The notes under the pieces were generated by a model. It ran no database searches. It was not told the DNA's origin and saw nothing but the letters and a program-made list of their open reading frames with translations. Below are positions 7,163-15,644 of a stretch of DNA of 32,973 bases, in pieces (within the stretch, counting starts at the first letter, position 1; each line of letters begins with the position of its first letter). Location of the stretch: the IMG/VR virus record IMGVR_UViG_3300043466_002588, positions 1 through 32,973 of that record. One strand, given 5' to 3'. The DNA comes from a virus. A program made the position numbers and the translations under genes.

Positions 7163-7885
7163 TTAGATTATATATTGTTCTCCGTAATTTCTTAAACTTA
7201 AGTATAAAGAATTCATATCAGAATTCCTAAAGTAGTTGTGTAAATTTGTCTCTGCCAATCTACAAAACTCTGACACTCCAATGTCAATTTTGTTTTGTGC
7301 AAAGGTTTGTGAGTTTAAATGACAAATGGTATGATTGTCAGACACAACTGTTTTTAGTTTATTCTGTTCTGTAATACATCCAGTATAAAAATCAATTCCC
7401 CAACCATACATTAATTCATTTGGATATTGTTTAATCAACTCTAAAACACTTCTATGTATAAGTGGACATTGAAAGTCTATCCATTTTACTTCTCTCAATC
7501 CTCTACCCCAATTCCACATTTGTTTCCAATGACACTGTTCCATTGATGCATTAATGACCGAAGGTGAATATACCGAGGCGTTAGACTCTTCAGCTTCCTT
7601 TATGGAGGTTGATAAGAATGAAGGGCCGTGAAATATTAAATCGTTATTTAAAAAGTAAAGATACTCGTGTTTTGTTGAGAGAAAATAATCAACAACTACA
7701 TTAATGCCTCCTCCAAAAAATATATTCTGTTCTATTTGATGAGTTGTTGATTTTGCTAATTGCTCTTTTGAACCATTATCTAAAACCATAAGTTCACACT
7801 TATTAAAATATGAATCTCTTTTTAATTGTTCTACTAGATTATCTGTTAAATCTGGTAAATTGTGATTTAATGTTGCTATTAACAT
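7163..7885 (-). CDS. Glycosyltransferase family 2
   Basis: This 240-residue GT-A enzyme has the pattern LDNGS (35-39), the glycine loop FFGGGINV (57-64) and the metal/nucleotide motif FLNNDLIF (79-85). These resemble rhamnosyl- or galactosyltransferases of the WbbL/GlfT type, in which an NxD motif replaces DXD. After residue 150, YGWGIDFYTG provides the likely catalytic Asp region. No membrane segment is visible, so it probably works in the host cytoplasm. It is followed by the FkbM gene with 10 bases between them and preceded by the RgpF-like gene with one base between them. Confidence 0.85.
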   Translation of the reverse strand: MLIATLNHNLPDLTDNLVEQLKRDSYFNKCELMVLDNGSKEQLAKSTTHQIEQNIFFGGGINVVVDYFLSTKHEYLYFLNNDLIFHGPSFLSTSIKEAEESNASVYSPSVINASMEQCHWKQMWNWGRGLREVKWIDFQCPLIHRSVLELIKQYPNELMYGWGIDFYTGCITEQNKLKTVVSDNHTICHLNSQTFAQNKIDIGVSEFCRLAETNLHNYFRNSDMNSLYLSLRNYGEQYII

Positions 7886-7886
7886 A

Positions 7887-8732
7887 TTAAATATAATTGT
7901 AATTAGGTGGAGTTAATTGATCAAATTTATAGTTAGTTAAATATAAATTAATTTCAGACATCTTACTAGTTAAGTTATTAGTTACAGCCCATTTTTCTGT
8001 TAAATCTACAATATCAAATCCATTCATAGTAATCTTATTTTCTACATAAAGAAAATAACCCAATCTAGATACTATAAAAGGGAATACTCCTTCAAAATAA
8101 TACCTTCCTAAATTTGAGTCATACCATTTATCTGTTATCAAAGATAAAAATTTATTAATGATATCTCCCTTTATAGCATATAGTGTATGTATATAGAAGA
8201 AATTAGAATGAGTATATGGTAAATCCTCTGTTATCTTATTTTCAAAAAGAGGAATTTCTACATCTTTTTCTATATAATGTTTATTATTATCATATTCTAC
8301 AGAAAGCATACCATATGATCCGATTACTGGATTATTATTAAGTATATTTTCAATAGCATCTTTACGATTTAGAAAATTTTTTATATACCAACTTCTAAGA
8401 TAATCACTATGAGAATTTACTGCCCCTTTTGTATGTATAAACCAACAAGTATCATAATCTCTCTTTGATTCTTTTAATAATTTTAAAGATATTTGATATG
8501 CTGAGGCATCACTTTCAGTATATAGAATATCAGATACTCTTGACATTGCTACTACCTTAATTCCACTATCAATTATTATATTTTCGACATCCTTAATACT
8601 ACCAGGATTTATTCCTATATATAAATCGCAATCATAAAATTTATCTTTTATAACTTTAAGAAATTCATATAATACAAAAGTTCTCTGCTCTGTTAAGATT
8701 GTACAAGCAAATAAAATACAACTTTTTTTCAT
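7887..8732 (-). CDS. RgpF-like (rhamnan synthesis F-type) glycosyltransferase domain protein
   Basis: In this 281-residue protein, the segment CWFIHTKGAVNSHSDYLRSW (97-115), followed by a helix and NPVIGSYG (134-141), matches the pattern of rhamnan synthesis protein F-like glycosyltransferases: IHTK, then a W-R/L segment, then NP-IG. The N-terminus (SCILFACTIL) is a hydrophobic strand rather than a clear membrane helix. The donor sugar cannot be read from sequence. It is very AT-rich. The start coincides with the last base of the upstream methyltransferase gene's stop codon (8732), indicating translational coupling. Confidence 0.7.
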   Translation of the reverse strand: MKKSCILFACTILTEQRTFVLYEFLKVIKDKFYDCDLYIGINPGSIKDVENIIIDSGIKVVAMSRVSDILYTESDASAYQISLKLLKESKRDYDTCWFIHTKGAVNSHSDYLRSWYIKNFLNRKDAIENILNNNPVIGSYGMLSVEYDNNKHYIEKDVEIPLFENKITEDLPYTHSNFFYIHTLYAIKGDIINKFLSLITDKWYDSNLGRYYFEGVFPFIVSRLGYFLYVENKITMNGFDIVDLTEKWAVTNNLTSKMSEINLYLTNYKFDQLTPPNYNYI

Positions 8733-9346
8733 TACTTTTTTATTATAAAAGCTATATCAGATACATTACCTTTCTCAATGTATATAGTATCTATATTATT
8801 ATTAAGATATTCAATCTCATCAATAGTCATACAATTACTTATTATACTTCTTGTTGATTGGAATATTTGTAACATGTGTAAAGTATCTGTATCTCCTTCT
8901 CTAGTATAAGACGGATTCCCACAAGTATGTAAATCTTCTATAACAAAAATACCTCCAGAAGCTAAAAATGGAAACATATACCCTAAAGTTATCTGTTGTT
9001 GATGCATCATATGACCACCATCATCTATTATTATATCAAATATTCCATAAGTAGTATCTATTAACTTTTGTAAATCTTCCCTATTAGATTGATCACATAT
9101 TTTTATTTTTGTATTAGGCAGTGATATATGTGATAGATCTAAAATATCAGCTCCAACTAAATTTCCACAATTAAAATATTCTCTCCACATTTTAATACTC
9201 TCTCCTTTCCATAAACCTATCTCTAAAAAATTAGTTAAAGTAAATCTATACTTATTAAAATACTTTTCATATATATTCAAATAGTTATGATATATCTCTC
9301 CTTTATCTGATTCGTAACTTTTACTTATTTGTTCTAATGTTTTCAT
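8732..9346 (-). CDS. Class I SAM methyltransferase, macrocin/mycinamicin O-methyltransferase-like
   Basis: I choose the ATG at 9346 (MKTLEQISKSY), one base after the upstream stop; a TTG three codons earlier is possible but less likely. The product has 204 residues. LEIGLWKGES (41-50) is the SAM loop. IIDDGGHMMHQQ (107-117) and VIEDLHTC (135-142) match the sugar O-methyltransferase group around MycE/TylE and cephalosporin hydroxylase-like proteins, where the IDDGxH Asp residues and His bind metal and SAM. In this cluster it probably methylates a sugar hydroxyl. It is encoded between two glycosyltransferase-like genes. Confidence 0.83.
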   Translation of the reverse strand: MKTLEQISKSYESDKGEIYHNYLNIYEKYFNKYRFTLTNFLEIGLWKGESIKMWREYFNCGNLVGADILDLSHISLPNTKIKICDQSNREDLQKLIDTTYGIFDIIIDDGGHMMHQQQITLGYMFPFLASGGIFVIEDLHTCGNPSYTREGDTDTLHMLQIFQSTRSIISNCMTIDEIEYLNNNIDTIYIEKGNVSDIAFIIKK

Positions 9347-9347
9347 T

Positions 9348-10151
9348 TTATTCAAAATTATATATTGATTGAATACCTATACCTAAATATAGATTTGTTA
9401 TCTTATCTACTCCATAATTATATTGTTTATCATAATCATATTGATGTGGATAATGGTAATTTTTAAATAATGGCCCTTTAGGCATTAATCTTATTTCTTG
9501 ACTATATAGTAACCACTCTCCATACCAAGTAAATTCTGATGGATTTATAGATATTAATTCTTCAAATTCAATGTTATTATATATCATGTAGTTATCATAT
9601 AGACTCTTCCAGATCTTTGTTGACCATATAGTAGGTCCTGGTCCGAAATCATAAATTACACCTGTTCTATTAAAAAGTTCCATTATATGGAGTCTTTCCT
9701 TGACGAAGGATTCTCTAGGATTAAAAGTCAAATTCTGACCTTTTTCATAATATGGGTGCTTTTCTAAAAATTCAAAGAAGTATTTATACTCATGGCATAT
9801 AGTATAAGGAGTCTCATCATCAAACATAAAATCGCTAACACGGAAAGGTTTTATGAAAAAACAATCAGAGTCTATACAAACATAATTCTCACAAAGATCC
9901 AACTTCCAAAATTGACTCTTTACTACTTGCTGACCTATCCAACCACCTTTCGTAATGCTAATATCCTCATCTTTTAATAAAGTATATCCAGAAGTTCCTA
10001 AAGTATCTTTAAATAATTTCAAATCTGATTCAGGTACTGATATATAAAATGGAATATTATCAACATTATATTTTAAAATACTCTCTAATAATTTTTTAGC
10101 TCTAAATACATCTTTAGAATAACTTTTACAATATAATACTACTTTATTCAT
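9348..10151 (-). CDS. DUF6492-like glycosyltransferase-type protein
   Basis: In this 267-residue protein, the GT-A-like core shows a first strand VVLYCKSYSKD, then GGWIGQQVVK (69-78) and the likely metal-binding VCIDSDCFF (91-99), where D94-S-D96 is a DXD. These features match my memory of the DUF6492 family, which is found among polysaccharide genes and probably transfers sugars. A Tyr/Phe-rich C-terminal half follows (YHYPHQYDYD). It is five bases downstream of the second FkbM gene. It is strongly AT-rich, as are the genes on either side. Confidence 0.75.
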   Translation of the reverse strand: MNKVVLYCKSYSKDVFRAKKLLESILKYNVDNIPFYISVPESDLKLFKDTLGTSGYTLLKDEDISITKGGWIGQQVVKSQFWKLDLCENYVCIDSDCFFIKPFRVSDFMFDDETPYTICHEYKYFFEFLEKHPYYEKGQNLTFNPRESFVKERLHIMELFNRTGVIYDFGPGPTIWSTKIWKSLYDNYMIYNNIEFEELISINPSEFTWYGEWLLYSQEIRLMPKGPLFKNYHYPHQYDYDKQYNYGVDKITNLYLGIGIQSIYNFE

Positions 10152-10155
10152 CTTT

Positions 10156-10911
10156 TTATTTTTTTGGCATCCATATTGTTCTGTTAGAATCAGTCATTTC
10201 TTTTTGTAATATTTCTAGATAATTCTCAACTTTCTTATTATCTAAATCATATACATCATAATTAATGGACTCTACAAATGTTACAATATCTTCAATAGAG
10301 TTATTATATTGTATTAAGAATTTTGGATGTACTTCTATGAATATTATGGGTTTAAATTTATTTATAGAATTTTTTGCAGCAGATAAAGCCTTATATTCGC
10401 ATCCTTCTATATCAATTTTAATAACATCTGGAGTAATATTAAACATATCTACTATTGTATCAACTGTAAGCATTACTTTTGTATCATCTCCTGGAATAGC
10501 TAATGATTGTAATGATTCTGAAAAGCACTTTATAATGCCATCCATATCTCCTATCAAAAAATTAAATACATTGAAGTTTGTTAAATTATTTATATATTTA
10601 ATTTGACTTGTAGTTAGATAGGGGTTTATACCGCCATCAAATGCAAATACTTTTTTATCTAATGAATCTCCTATAAAAGTAAAACTAAATGATCCGAATT
10701 GTGATCCTAAATCTAATAATTCTTTTTTATTTTTAGTTAAACGAATAAAATTATCCATCTCCTTAACTTGAGAATTAAATCTAAGATACCATTCACTAGT
10801 ATCGGTTTCATTAAGATTAAAATGTGCTAGCATATGATGCTTAATACCTTCATCATTTTCTGCTATTGATCCAATATATAATTCTTTACCGTTATATTTT
10901 TGTATCTTCAT
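10156..10911 (-). CDS. FkbM family SAM-dependent methyltransferase (second copy)
   Basis: This 251-residue protein has the SAM loop LLDLGSQFGSFS (65-76), an acidic strand end FAFDGG (89-94), and the FkbM signature KIDIEGCEYKAL (165-176) followed by PIIFIEVHP. It is clearly a different lineage from the copy at 6538-7152: it has a 60-residue N-terminal extension and low identity outside the motifs, so this is not a recent duplication. It probably methylates a different position or sugar of the same glycan. It sits five bases after the PIG-L deacetylase gene. Confidence 0.87.
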   Translation of the reverse strand: MKIQKYNGKELYIGSIAENDEGIKHHMLAHFNLNETDTSEWYLRFNSQVKEMDNFIRLTKNKKELLDLGSQFGSFSFTFIGDSLDKKVFAFDGGINPYLTTSQIKYINNLTNFNVFNFLIGDMDGIIKCFSESLQSLAIPGDDTKVMLTVDTIVDMFNITPDVIKIDIEGCEYKALSAAKNSINKFKPIIFIEVHPKFLIQYNNSIEDIVTFVESINYDVYDLDNKKVENYLEILQKEMTDSNRTIWMPKK

Positions 10912-10916
10912 AATAT

Positions 10917-11552
10917 TTATTTATACAGTGTTATTATTTTATAAGACTCTACGAAACCCATTCCTTTTTTCATGCACTGGTAATTAGTGTGAAATCCATC
11001 AAATACATTATCTTTAAAGTACGGCTTTCCTTTTTGAGATACGAAGCTCATTAACATACTTTTCTTTATTTTATAGCACTCTTCATCTACTGTTACAAAT
11101 AAGTTAGGAATCCAAGTCTCTAAAGTAGATGGGGATTTATATTGTATTATACTATGGGGTATTGCTCTACATAATGGAGCTGCTAGTGTTGATACAGTCA
11201 CATGCTCATGATGACTATCAAAATCTGATGTTGTCATTATGCAATCATATGAATTCTTATGAGTATGTACTCTTTCTATATATTCTACCCATTGATCTAC
11301 GCCTCTACTACTTAATACATCAACATCACTAAATAGTAATGTATAATTAGTGGCTTGCGATTTTTTCCATGAATCTACAACTTCTTTATGTCTACTTTCA
11401 CTAGTTGTTTTATCACATCTACCACCTTGAGTTAAACATAATATATCAAAATGAGTTTCTGGATGTTGCATTATAGTTGCGGCTATACTATATTCTGCAT
11501 CATCTGGGTGTGGTGCTAAACATAGCACTTTACTAAAATTTAAAAATTTCAT
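10917..11552 (-). CDS. PIG-L (LmbE-like) N-acetylglucosaminyl deacetylase
   Basis: In this 211-residue protein, APHPDDAE (13-20) is the zinc- and catalysis-defining motif of the PIG-L family (H15, D17/D18) and SHHEHV (113-118) supplies the third zinc ligand and partner His. Family members remove the N-acetyl group from GlcNAc-type sugars in GPI, mycothiol, bacillithiol and glycopeptide pathways. Within this cluster it probably deacetylates an N-acetyl sugar, which the hexapeptide-repeat acyltransferase next to it could re-acylate with another group. The pairing is suggestive but unproven. No signal peptide is visible. Confidence 0.88.
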   Translation of the reverse strand: MKFLNFSKVLCLAPHPDDAEYSIAATIMQHPETHFDILCLTQGGRCDKTTSESRHKEVVDSWKKSQATNYTLLFSDVDVLSSRGVDQWVEYIERVHTHKNSYDCIMTTSDFDSHHEHVTVSTLAAPLCRAIPHSIIQYKSPSTLETWIPNLFVTVDEECYKIKKSMLMSFVSQKGKPYFKDNVFDGFHTNYQCMKKGMGFVESYKIITLYK

Positions 11553-11553
11553 A

Positions 11554-12408
11554 TTATTTTTTTCTTATTAAATTAAACTTAAATCCATGAGGAACAAATA
11601 TCCTTATTCCATATCTTCTTATAAAATCTCTAAAAGCATCTGTAACATCATCGTGTTCTCCTTCGCAAGTTAGATTTTTTACGTCTATCTTTAAATTATT
11701 TATGTTTATATACGGATAATTAGCTTCTATAAATAATTTATTTTCTATATGGTAATACTTCATCAAATTTAAAAAATCTTGAACTATACCATTTAATAAA
11801 GCTTCTTTAATTTTACTAGTAGGTTCTTCTATATATTTTATTAACTTTGCTGGAGATCCTGCATATATAGCTTTACTTTGTGTAATAGATTTTGTTATTG
11901 TTGAATTAGATCCTATTACTACATCATTACATATAGAAACTCCACCCATTATCATAGTCTTCCACCCAACTATAACATTATTTCCTATTTCTATTCCTTC
12001 AAAAAACCTTGGATATCCTTCTAATATTGATGCCCAAAATCCATGAGTTATTATATCTACATCATGAGATAGCCCAACATCATTACCAATCTTAACAGGA
12101 CTTGCTAAATTTATATGACCAGTATGACATACAACTCTATCTCCTATTATTAATTTGGCATTTGGAAAATTTGATGCGCCGCCACCTATAACCATTCCTC
12201 TAGAATCTGTAGGCATATTAAAGAAATATTCTCCTATAATTAATTCTTCAGCATTAGCCTTAAATCTATCTCCGATATAACTATTATCTCCTATTTTTAA
12301 TTGACCTCTAACATGTATATCTACATCTTTTCCAAATGTAACATTATTTCCTATTTGTATATCATTAGCAATAATGTTTATATTTTTTGCTTTATCTACG
12401 TAATTCAT
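11554..12408 (-). CDS. Left-handed beta-helix (hexapeptide repeat) acyltransferase
   Basis: In this 284-residue protein, residues ~10-190 carry imperfect hexapeptide repeats of the form [IV]-G-N/D-x-x (IQIGNNV, LKIGDNSYIGD, VKIGNDVGLS, IEIGNNVIVG, VVIGSNSTI). The fold ends at AIYAGSPAKLIKYI, the typical closing turn of the LbH acetyltransferases that includes maltose and serine acetyltransferase relatives. The C-terminal ~85 residues form a separate helical domain. It probably transfers an acetyl or other acyl group to a sugar. The SDR gene precedes it with a one-base overlap (12408) and the deacetylase gene follows after one base. Confidence 0.85.
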   Translation of the reverse strand: MNYVDKAKNINIIANDIQIGNNVTFGKDVDIHVRGQLKIGDNSYIGDRFKANAEELIIGEYFFNMPTDSRGMVIGGGASNFPNAKLIIGDRVVCHTGHINLASPVKIGNDVGLSHDVDIITHGFWASILEGYPRFFEGIEIGNNVIVGWKTMIMGGVSICNDVVIGSNSTITKSITQSKAIYAGSPAKLIKYIEEPTSKIKEALLNGIVQDFLNLMKYYHIENKLFIEANYPYININNLKIDVKNLTCEGEHDDVTDAFRDFIRRYGIRIFVPHGFKFNLIRKK

Positions 12409-13055
12409 TAGATTATACCTCCGCTTATATTTATGTTCTGTCCAGTAATATATTCTGATTCAATCAAATATTCAATAGATTGTTGCAACTCTTTAATAGT
12501 CCCCCATCTTTTCATAGGAATAGTTGCTTTAAGTTCCTCTCTGAATGTTTGTGGTATTTTATAAGTTAAACCTCCATCAAAGTATCCTAATTGTAAACTA
12601 TTACAATTTATATTTTTATTAGCATTTTCTAGAGCTACTACTTTAGTAAAACTATCTATAAATCCTTTACACCCAGAATACACGCTAGTACTTATTACAG
12701 GATGATCTGCTAATATTGATGAAGTTAATATAATTCTACCATATTTTTGTTCTCTCATATGCCCTAAACAACTAGAGACTATATTAATAGTTCCTCTTAT
12801 ATTTATATCAATCTGTTTATTGATTTCTATTAATGATTCTTCAATAATCTTATGAGTAAATGTATCATAATTATATCCACTTAAGTTAATAACTATGTCA
12901 GCTTTATTTCTATCAAAAAATAATTTTACCTCTTGATAATTTGTAATGTCTACTTCTGATGAACGGACTCCTATAATTTTATATTTATCTTCTAATAACG
13001 GAGCTAATTGACTTCCTAATCCTCCTCCAGATCCAAATAATACTATTGTTTTCAT
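12408..13055 (-). CDS. Short-chain dehydrogenase/reductase
   Basis: This 215-residue SDR has the cofactor loop LFGSGGGLGS (6-15), VDIT (35-38), the NLSG (57-60) counterpart of NNAG, a catalytic Ser in LTSSI (110-114), and Y126-x-x-x-K130 (YSGCK). It ends in YITGQNINISGG, typical of the classical family. NADP preference cannot be decided. In this context it probably oxidises or reduces a nucleotide sugar or sugar precursor. It is joined by one-base overlaps to the genes on both sides, so it is translated as part of the cluster. Confidence 0.9.
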   Translation of the reverse strand: MKTIVLFGSGGGLGSQLAPLLEDKYKIIGVRSSEVDITNYQEVKLFFDRNKADIVINLSGYNYDTFTHKIIEESLIEINKQIDINIRGTINIVSSCLGHMREQKYGRIILTSSILADHPVISTSVYSGCKGFIDSFTKVVALENANKNINCNSLQLGYFDGGLTYKIPQTFREELKATIPMKRWGTIKELQQSIEYLIESEYITGQNINISGGII

Positions 13056-13738
13056 TATATTTTTACTTTACTTGACCAATTACTGCTATTTCTATTCATT
13101 CTACTTAAATAATGTTTTTCATCTTCTGGTAAATTATTAGAATCATAATAGAATGGAGCATGTTTTACTATATATGGATCTCCAATTCTTAGAGTATCAT
13201 TACTCCATATAGGTCTTGTTCCCGGAGAATGTACTGCCATTGTCGTATCTATTGGATGCGGGTATAATTGAATACCATTATCTTCAATGCCATTAGTCCA
13301 GTAAATAGATTCATATTCATAAACCCATTTATTTAAGTCATAATTTAAGTCTATATCATCTATTTTTATTGACATTCCAACTTTAGATTTGCCATATTTT
13401 TTAGCATATCCAATTAAATCATTTACAAATTCATTAGGTACTGTAGTTAATGGTATTATATCACTATCATTGAATACATACCAATTTGATATTATAGAAG
13501 TGAATTTTGGATGACCTATATTTACCAATTGATTAAATGTATCATTACTATTAGGAACTATATCATTGTAAAATATATCTAAATTTGATTCTTTATACCA
13601 TTCTAATAATGGTTGATAAGTAGATTGATTATCTATGATAGTTATATTAGTATATCCTTTACTATATAACACATTTACTTGTTCTATTAATGGATAGAAT
13701 CTATCTCTATTTAATATAACTATAGGAGTATTATTCAT
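13055..13738 (-). CDS. GT-A type glycosyltransferase-like protein
   Basis: This 227-residue protein begins PIVILNRDR, a GT2-like first strand. IIDNQST (34-40) matches the second motif and VFNDSDII (88-95) provides a DSD metal site. The C-terminal half has HSPGTRPIW and a final basic helix. The family resembles GT2 enzymes seen in capsular clusters, but the assignment is by motif order only. It overlaps the upstream GT2 by eight bases. This is roughly the right-hand edge of the very AT-rich block. Confidence 0.75.
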   Translation of the reverse strand: MNNTPIVILNRDRFYPLIEQVNVLYSKGYTNITIIDNQSTYQPLLEWYKESNLDIFYNDIVPNSNDTFNQLVNIGHPKFTSIISNWYVFNDSDIIPLTTVPNEFVNDLIGYAKKYGKSKVGMSIKIDDIDLNYDLNKWVYEYESIYWTNGIEDNGIQLYPHPIDTTMAVHSPGTRPIWSNDTLRIGDPYIVKHAPFYYDSNNLPEDEKHYLSRMNRNSSNWSSKVKI

Positions 13739-14597
13739 TTGTAATATTTTTAATCATGCCGAACTCATTAAATATAGGAAATCCTCCCCATTTATCCAAC
13801 CATTTTCTAACATTTTTCTCTTCAGCATCTTTTTGACGTGCAGAAGTTTTTCCGTTATTTTCTTCTAGTCTGTGTGAACCTCGAGCTCCGAAGTGCCAAA
13901 CAACTGACGTTATTGGTAAAATGAATCGAACTCCATACTGTAACATCCGTAAAAATAAATCCATGTCGTCCCAAGATGTTGGTGCGAATCTAGGATCGTT
14001 ACCGCCCACTTCGTCCCACACAGATTTTTTTACTAAACCAGAAACGCCTTCTCCTTTAGGAACTTCATATTCTGGATTCAATTGTTTAAATTCTTCAACC
14101 CACTTTTCAAATTCATAACTTTGAAAGTCATAGTGGTATGCACCAAACGTGTCTAATGGAACAAATGTAGTTCCGTGACGAGGTGGAGAGTTAAATGTAT
14201 TTGGTTCTATACGATACGAATTTACCCATAATTTTTCATCTGGATATTTTTCGTGATACTTTAATAATTCAACGTCCCAGTCTTTTGTAACGTAAAAGTC
14301 TGAGTGAAGGAACATGATGTATTCAGTTTCAACTTTATTTGCACAGAAGTTCATGCCACCTCCTATACCTACAGGCGTTTCGTTATGTTCAATGTAGACA
14401 TCTAAATTATACAAGTCTTTGTTGTTTTTTAACCAAATGTCAGTACCATCTGTGCAATTTTCTGCATGTATAATGAATGGCGCATCTTTGAAATGGCTAT
14501 TCTTTCGTACAGATGAAATTGCCAATTTTAAGTAAGGCAAATTGTTATACGTGGAAATGCAAAATGTAAGTGGACTAGAGTTTGGCATAAAAATCAT
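13731..14597 (-). CDS. Glycosyltransferase family 2
   Basis: In this protein of 288 residues (285 from the second Met at 14588), FCISTYNNLPYLK (12-24), ENCTDGTDIWLKNN (46-59) and MFLHSDFYV (95-103, with D100 as the metal-binding residue) define the GT-A domain. GVGSGL-like acceptor contacts (GVSGLVKKSVWDEVGG) and SWDDMDLFLR supply the catalytic-base region, and VVWHFGARGSH follows. It is paralogous to the GT2 at 5379-6545, sharing motif order and a terminal RKWLDKWGG/YLRKWGS segment. Its base composition is nearer that of the phage core than of the AT-rich genes beside it. Both possible starts lie inside the upstream gene's last codons. Confidence 0.85.
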   Translation of the reverse strand: MIFMPNSSPLTFCISTYNNLPYLKLAISSVRKNSHFKDAPFIIHAENCTDGTDIWLKNNKDLYNLDVYIEHNETPVGIGGGMNFCANKVETEYIMFLHSDFYVTKDWDVELLKYHEKYPDEKLWVNSYRIEPNTFNSPPRHGTTFVPLDTFGAYHYDFQSYEFEKWVEEFKQLNPEYEVPKGEGVSGLVKKSVWDEVGGNDPRFAPTSWDDMDLFLRMLQYGVRFILPITSVVWHFGARGSHRLEENNGKTSARQKDAEEKNVRKWLDKWGGFPIFNEFGMIKNITNE

Positions 14598-15186
14598 TTT
14601 GTTTCTCTTGCTTTTCTATCGTCTTTGGATGCTGTAAGTAAAACTGCTCTGGAAGTCTTGACACTGTTTTATATCCTTGAATCCTTTCATGCACTTTGCC
14701 CACCCACTCTAACTCAGGTTTGTTCTTACATATCCTGCTCTGTAGGTCCGGCCAGTTGACCCTGCCGTATGCATCTACATTCCAACCCCACTTTTGTATG
14801 TGCTCCTTTGTAAGACCTTCTACTGTATTCCATCTTGGGACATAATACAGATCTACTTCAGGGTTCATCTCTAATATCGTCGGTAGATATGAGATCAGAT
14901 CATTGTTTGGATATTCATCAGCGTCTATATAGATAACATAATCCTTTTTTGCGAACTTCTTTATATTGTTCTTGAAAGTAGCAAAGTCTTTGTTTAGTGG
15001 GAATTCAGTTACTGTGATGCTCTTAAACTTCTCCAGTACAGCCCTGACTTCAGTTGTGGCGCTTGTATCTAACTGAACGATTATCTCATCATCTTCGCCT
15101 ATATGTGCCTCCAATTGCGTTAGGAGGCGCTCCAGTTCAGCGTGTTCATTATGTGCTGTGATTGCGTAACTTATTGTTGGTGTCAT
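14575..15186 (-). CDS. Glycosyltransferase family 2 (WaaE/KdtX-like layout)
   Basis: In this 203-residue protein, ISYAITAHNEH (5-15) is the nucleotide-binding strand, EIIVQLDTSATTE (34-46) follows, then the conserved LNKDFATFKNN (64-74), and the DXD motif YIDADEYP (86-93). The order F-A-FKNN then IDADE is typical of compact GT2 enzymes like the lipopolysaccharide core glucosyltransferase WaaE. The C-terminus continues with LEWVGKVHER, the usual acceptor-side VHE motif. It has 'core-like' base composition and begins exactly at the stop of the zinc-ribbon gene (position 15186 shared). Confidence 0.87.
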   Translation of the reverse strand: MTPTISYAITAHNEHAELERLLTQLEAHIGEDDEIIVQLDTSATTEVRAVLEKFKSITVTEFPLNKDFATFKNNIKKFAKKDYVIYIDADEYPNNDLISYLPTILEMNPEVDLYYVPRWNTVEGLTKEHIQKWGWNVDAYGRVNWPDLQSRICKNKPELEWVGKVHERIQGYKTVSRLPEQFYLQHPKTIEKQEKQNDFYAKL

Positions 15187-15644
15187 TACTCTTGTGTTTC
15201 CAGATCAAACAATCCTATGTAATCGCATGCCTCAAAGAAGCCGTCTAGTCCAAAGTTTTGTAGCGTCGACGGATCTGACTTGTGTGTCTGGCCCTTGAAC
15301 CTTGGCATCTTCTTCTCCTCTTTTGTGAGCGGTATCGTCTTGATCGCCGAGAAGTAACTATTTACCTCTGATGTGCCATTTAAGAATACGGCGCCCTTGT
15401 CTTGAACATTGATCGTCCTCGGGTACCATACTCTGCCCAGTGCATCTTTTATCTTAGCCGCCTTGTGAAGTTCTGGCATTGTGTCTTCGAATGCTTCAAA
15501 GTCAAACTCACCCTCTATCATGAGGTCTGTGGTCTGGTATCCGCAGTTGAAACATGCATGAGCTTTCTTTGTCTCATTTATATTCTCTGTTATGCAAGAC
15601 TCAGGAGCTTTGCACAGAGGACATTCTATTAGTATCTCTATCAT
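15186..15644 (-). CDS. Zinc-ribbon protein of unknown function inside the glycan cluster
   Basis: In this 152-residue protein, the N-terminus holds C8-x-x-C11 and C31-x-x-C34 (CPLC ... CFNC), a zinc ribbon, followed by an acidic helix (EGEFDFEAFEDTMPEL) and a basic/aromatic C-terminal half with ALGRVWYPRT. No catalytic pattern is visible. It could be a regulator or scaffold protein of the phage. It stands between GT2 and GT4 genes, with single-base overlaps at both ends, so it is co-translated with them, yet nothing in it suggests sugar chemistry. I do not recognise the family. Confidence 0.75.
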   Translation of the reverse strand: MIEILIECPLCKAPESCITENINETKKAHACFNCGYQTTDLMIEGEFDFEAFEDTMPELHKAAKIKDALGRVWYPRTINVQDKGAVFLNGTSEVNSYFSAIKTIPLTKEEKKMPRFKGQTHKSDPSTLQNFGLDGFFEACDYIGLFDLETQE

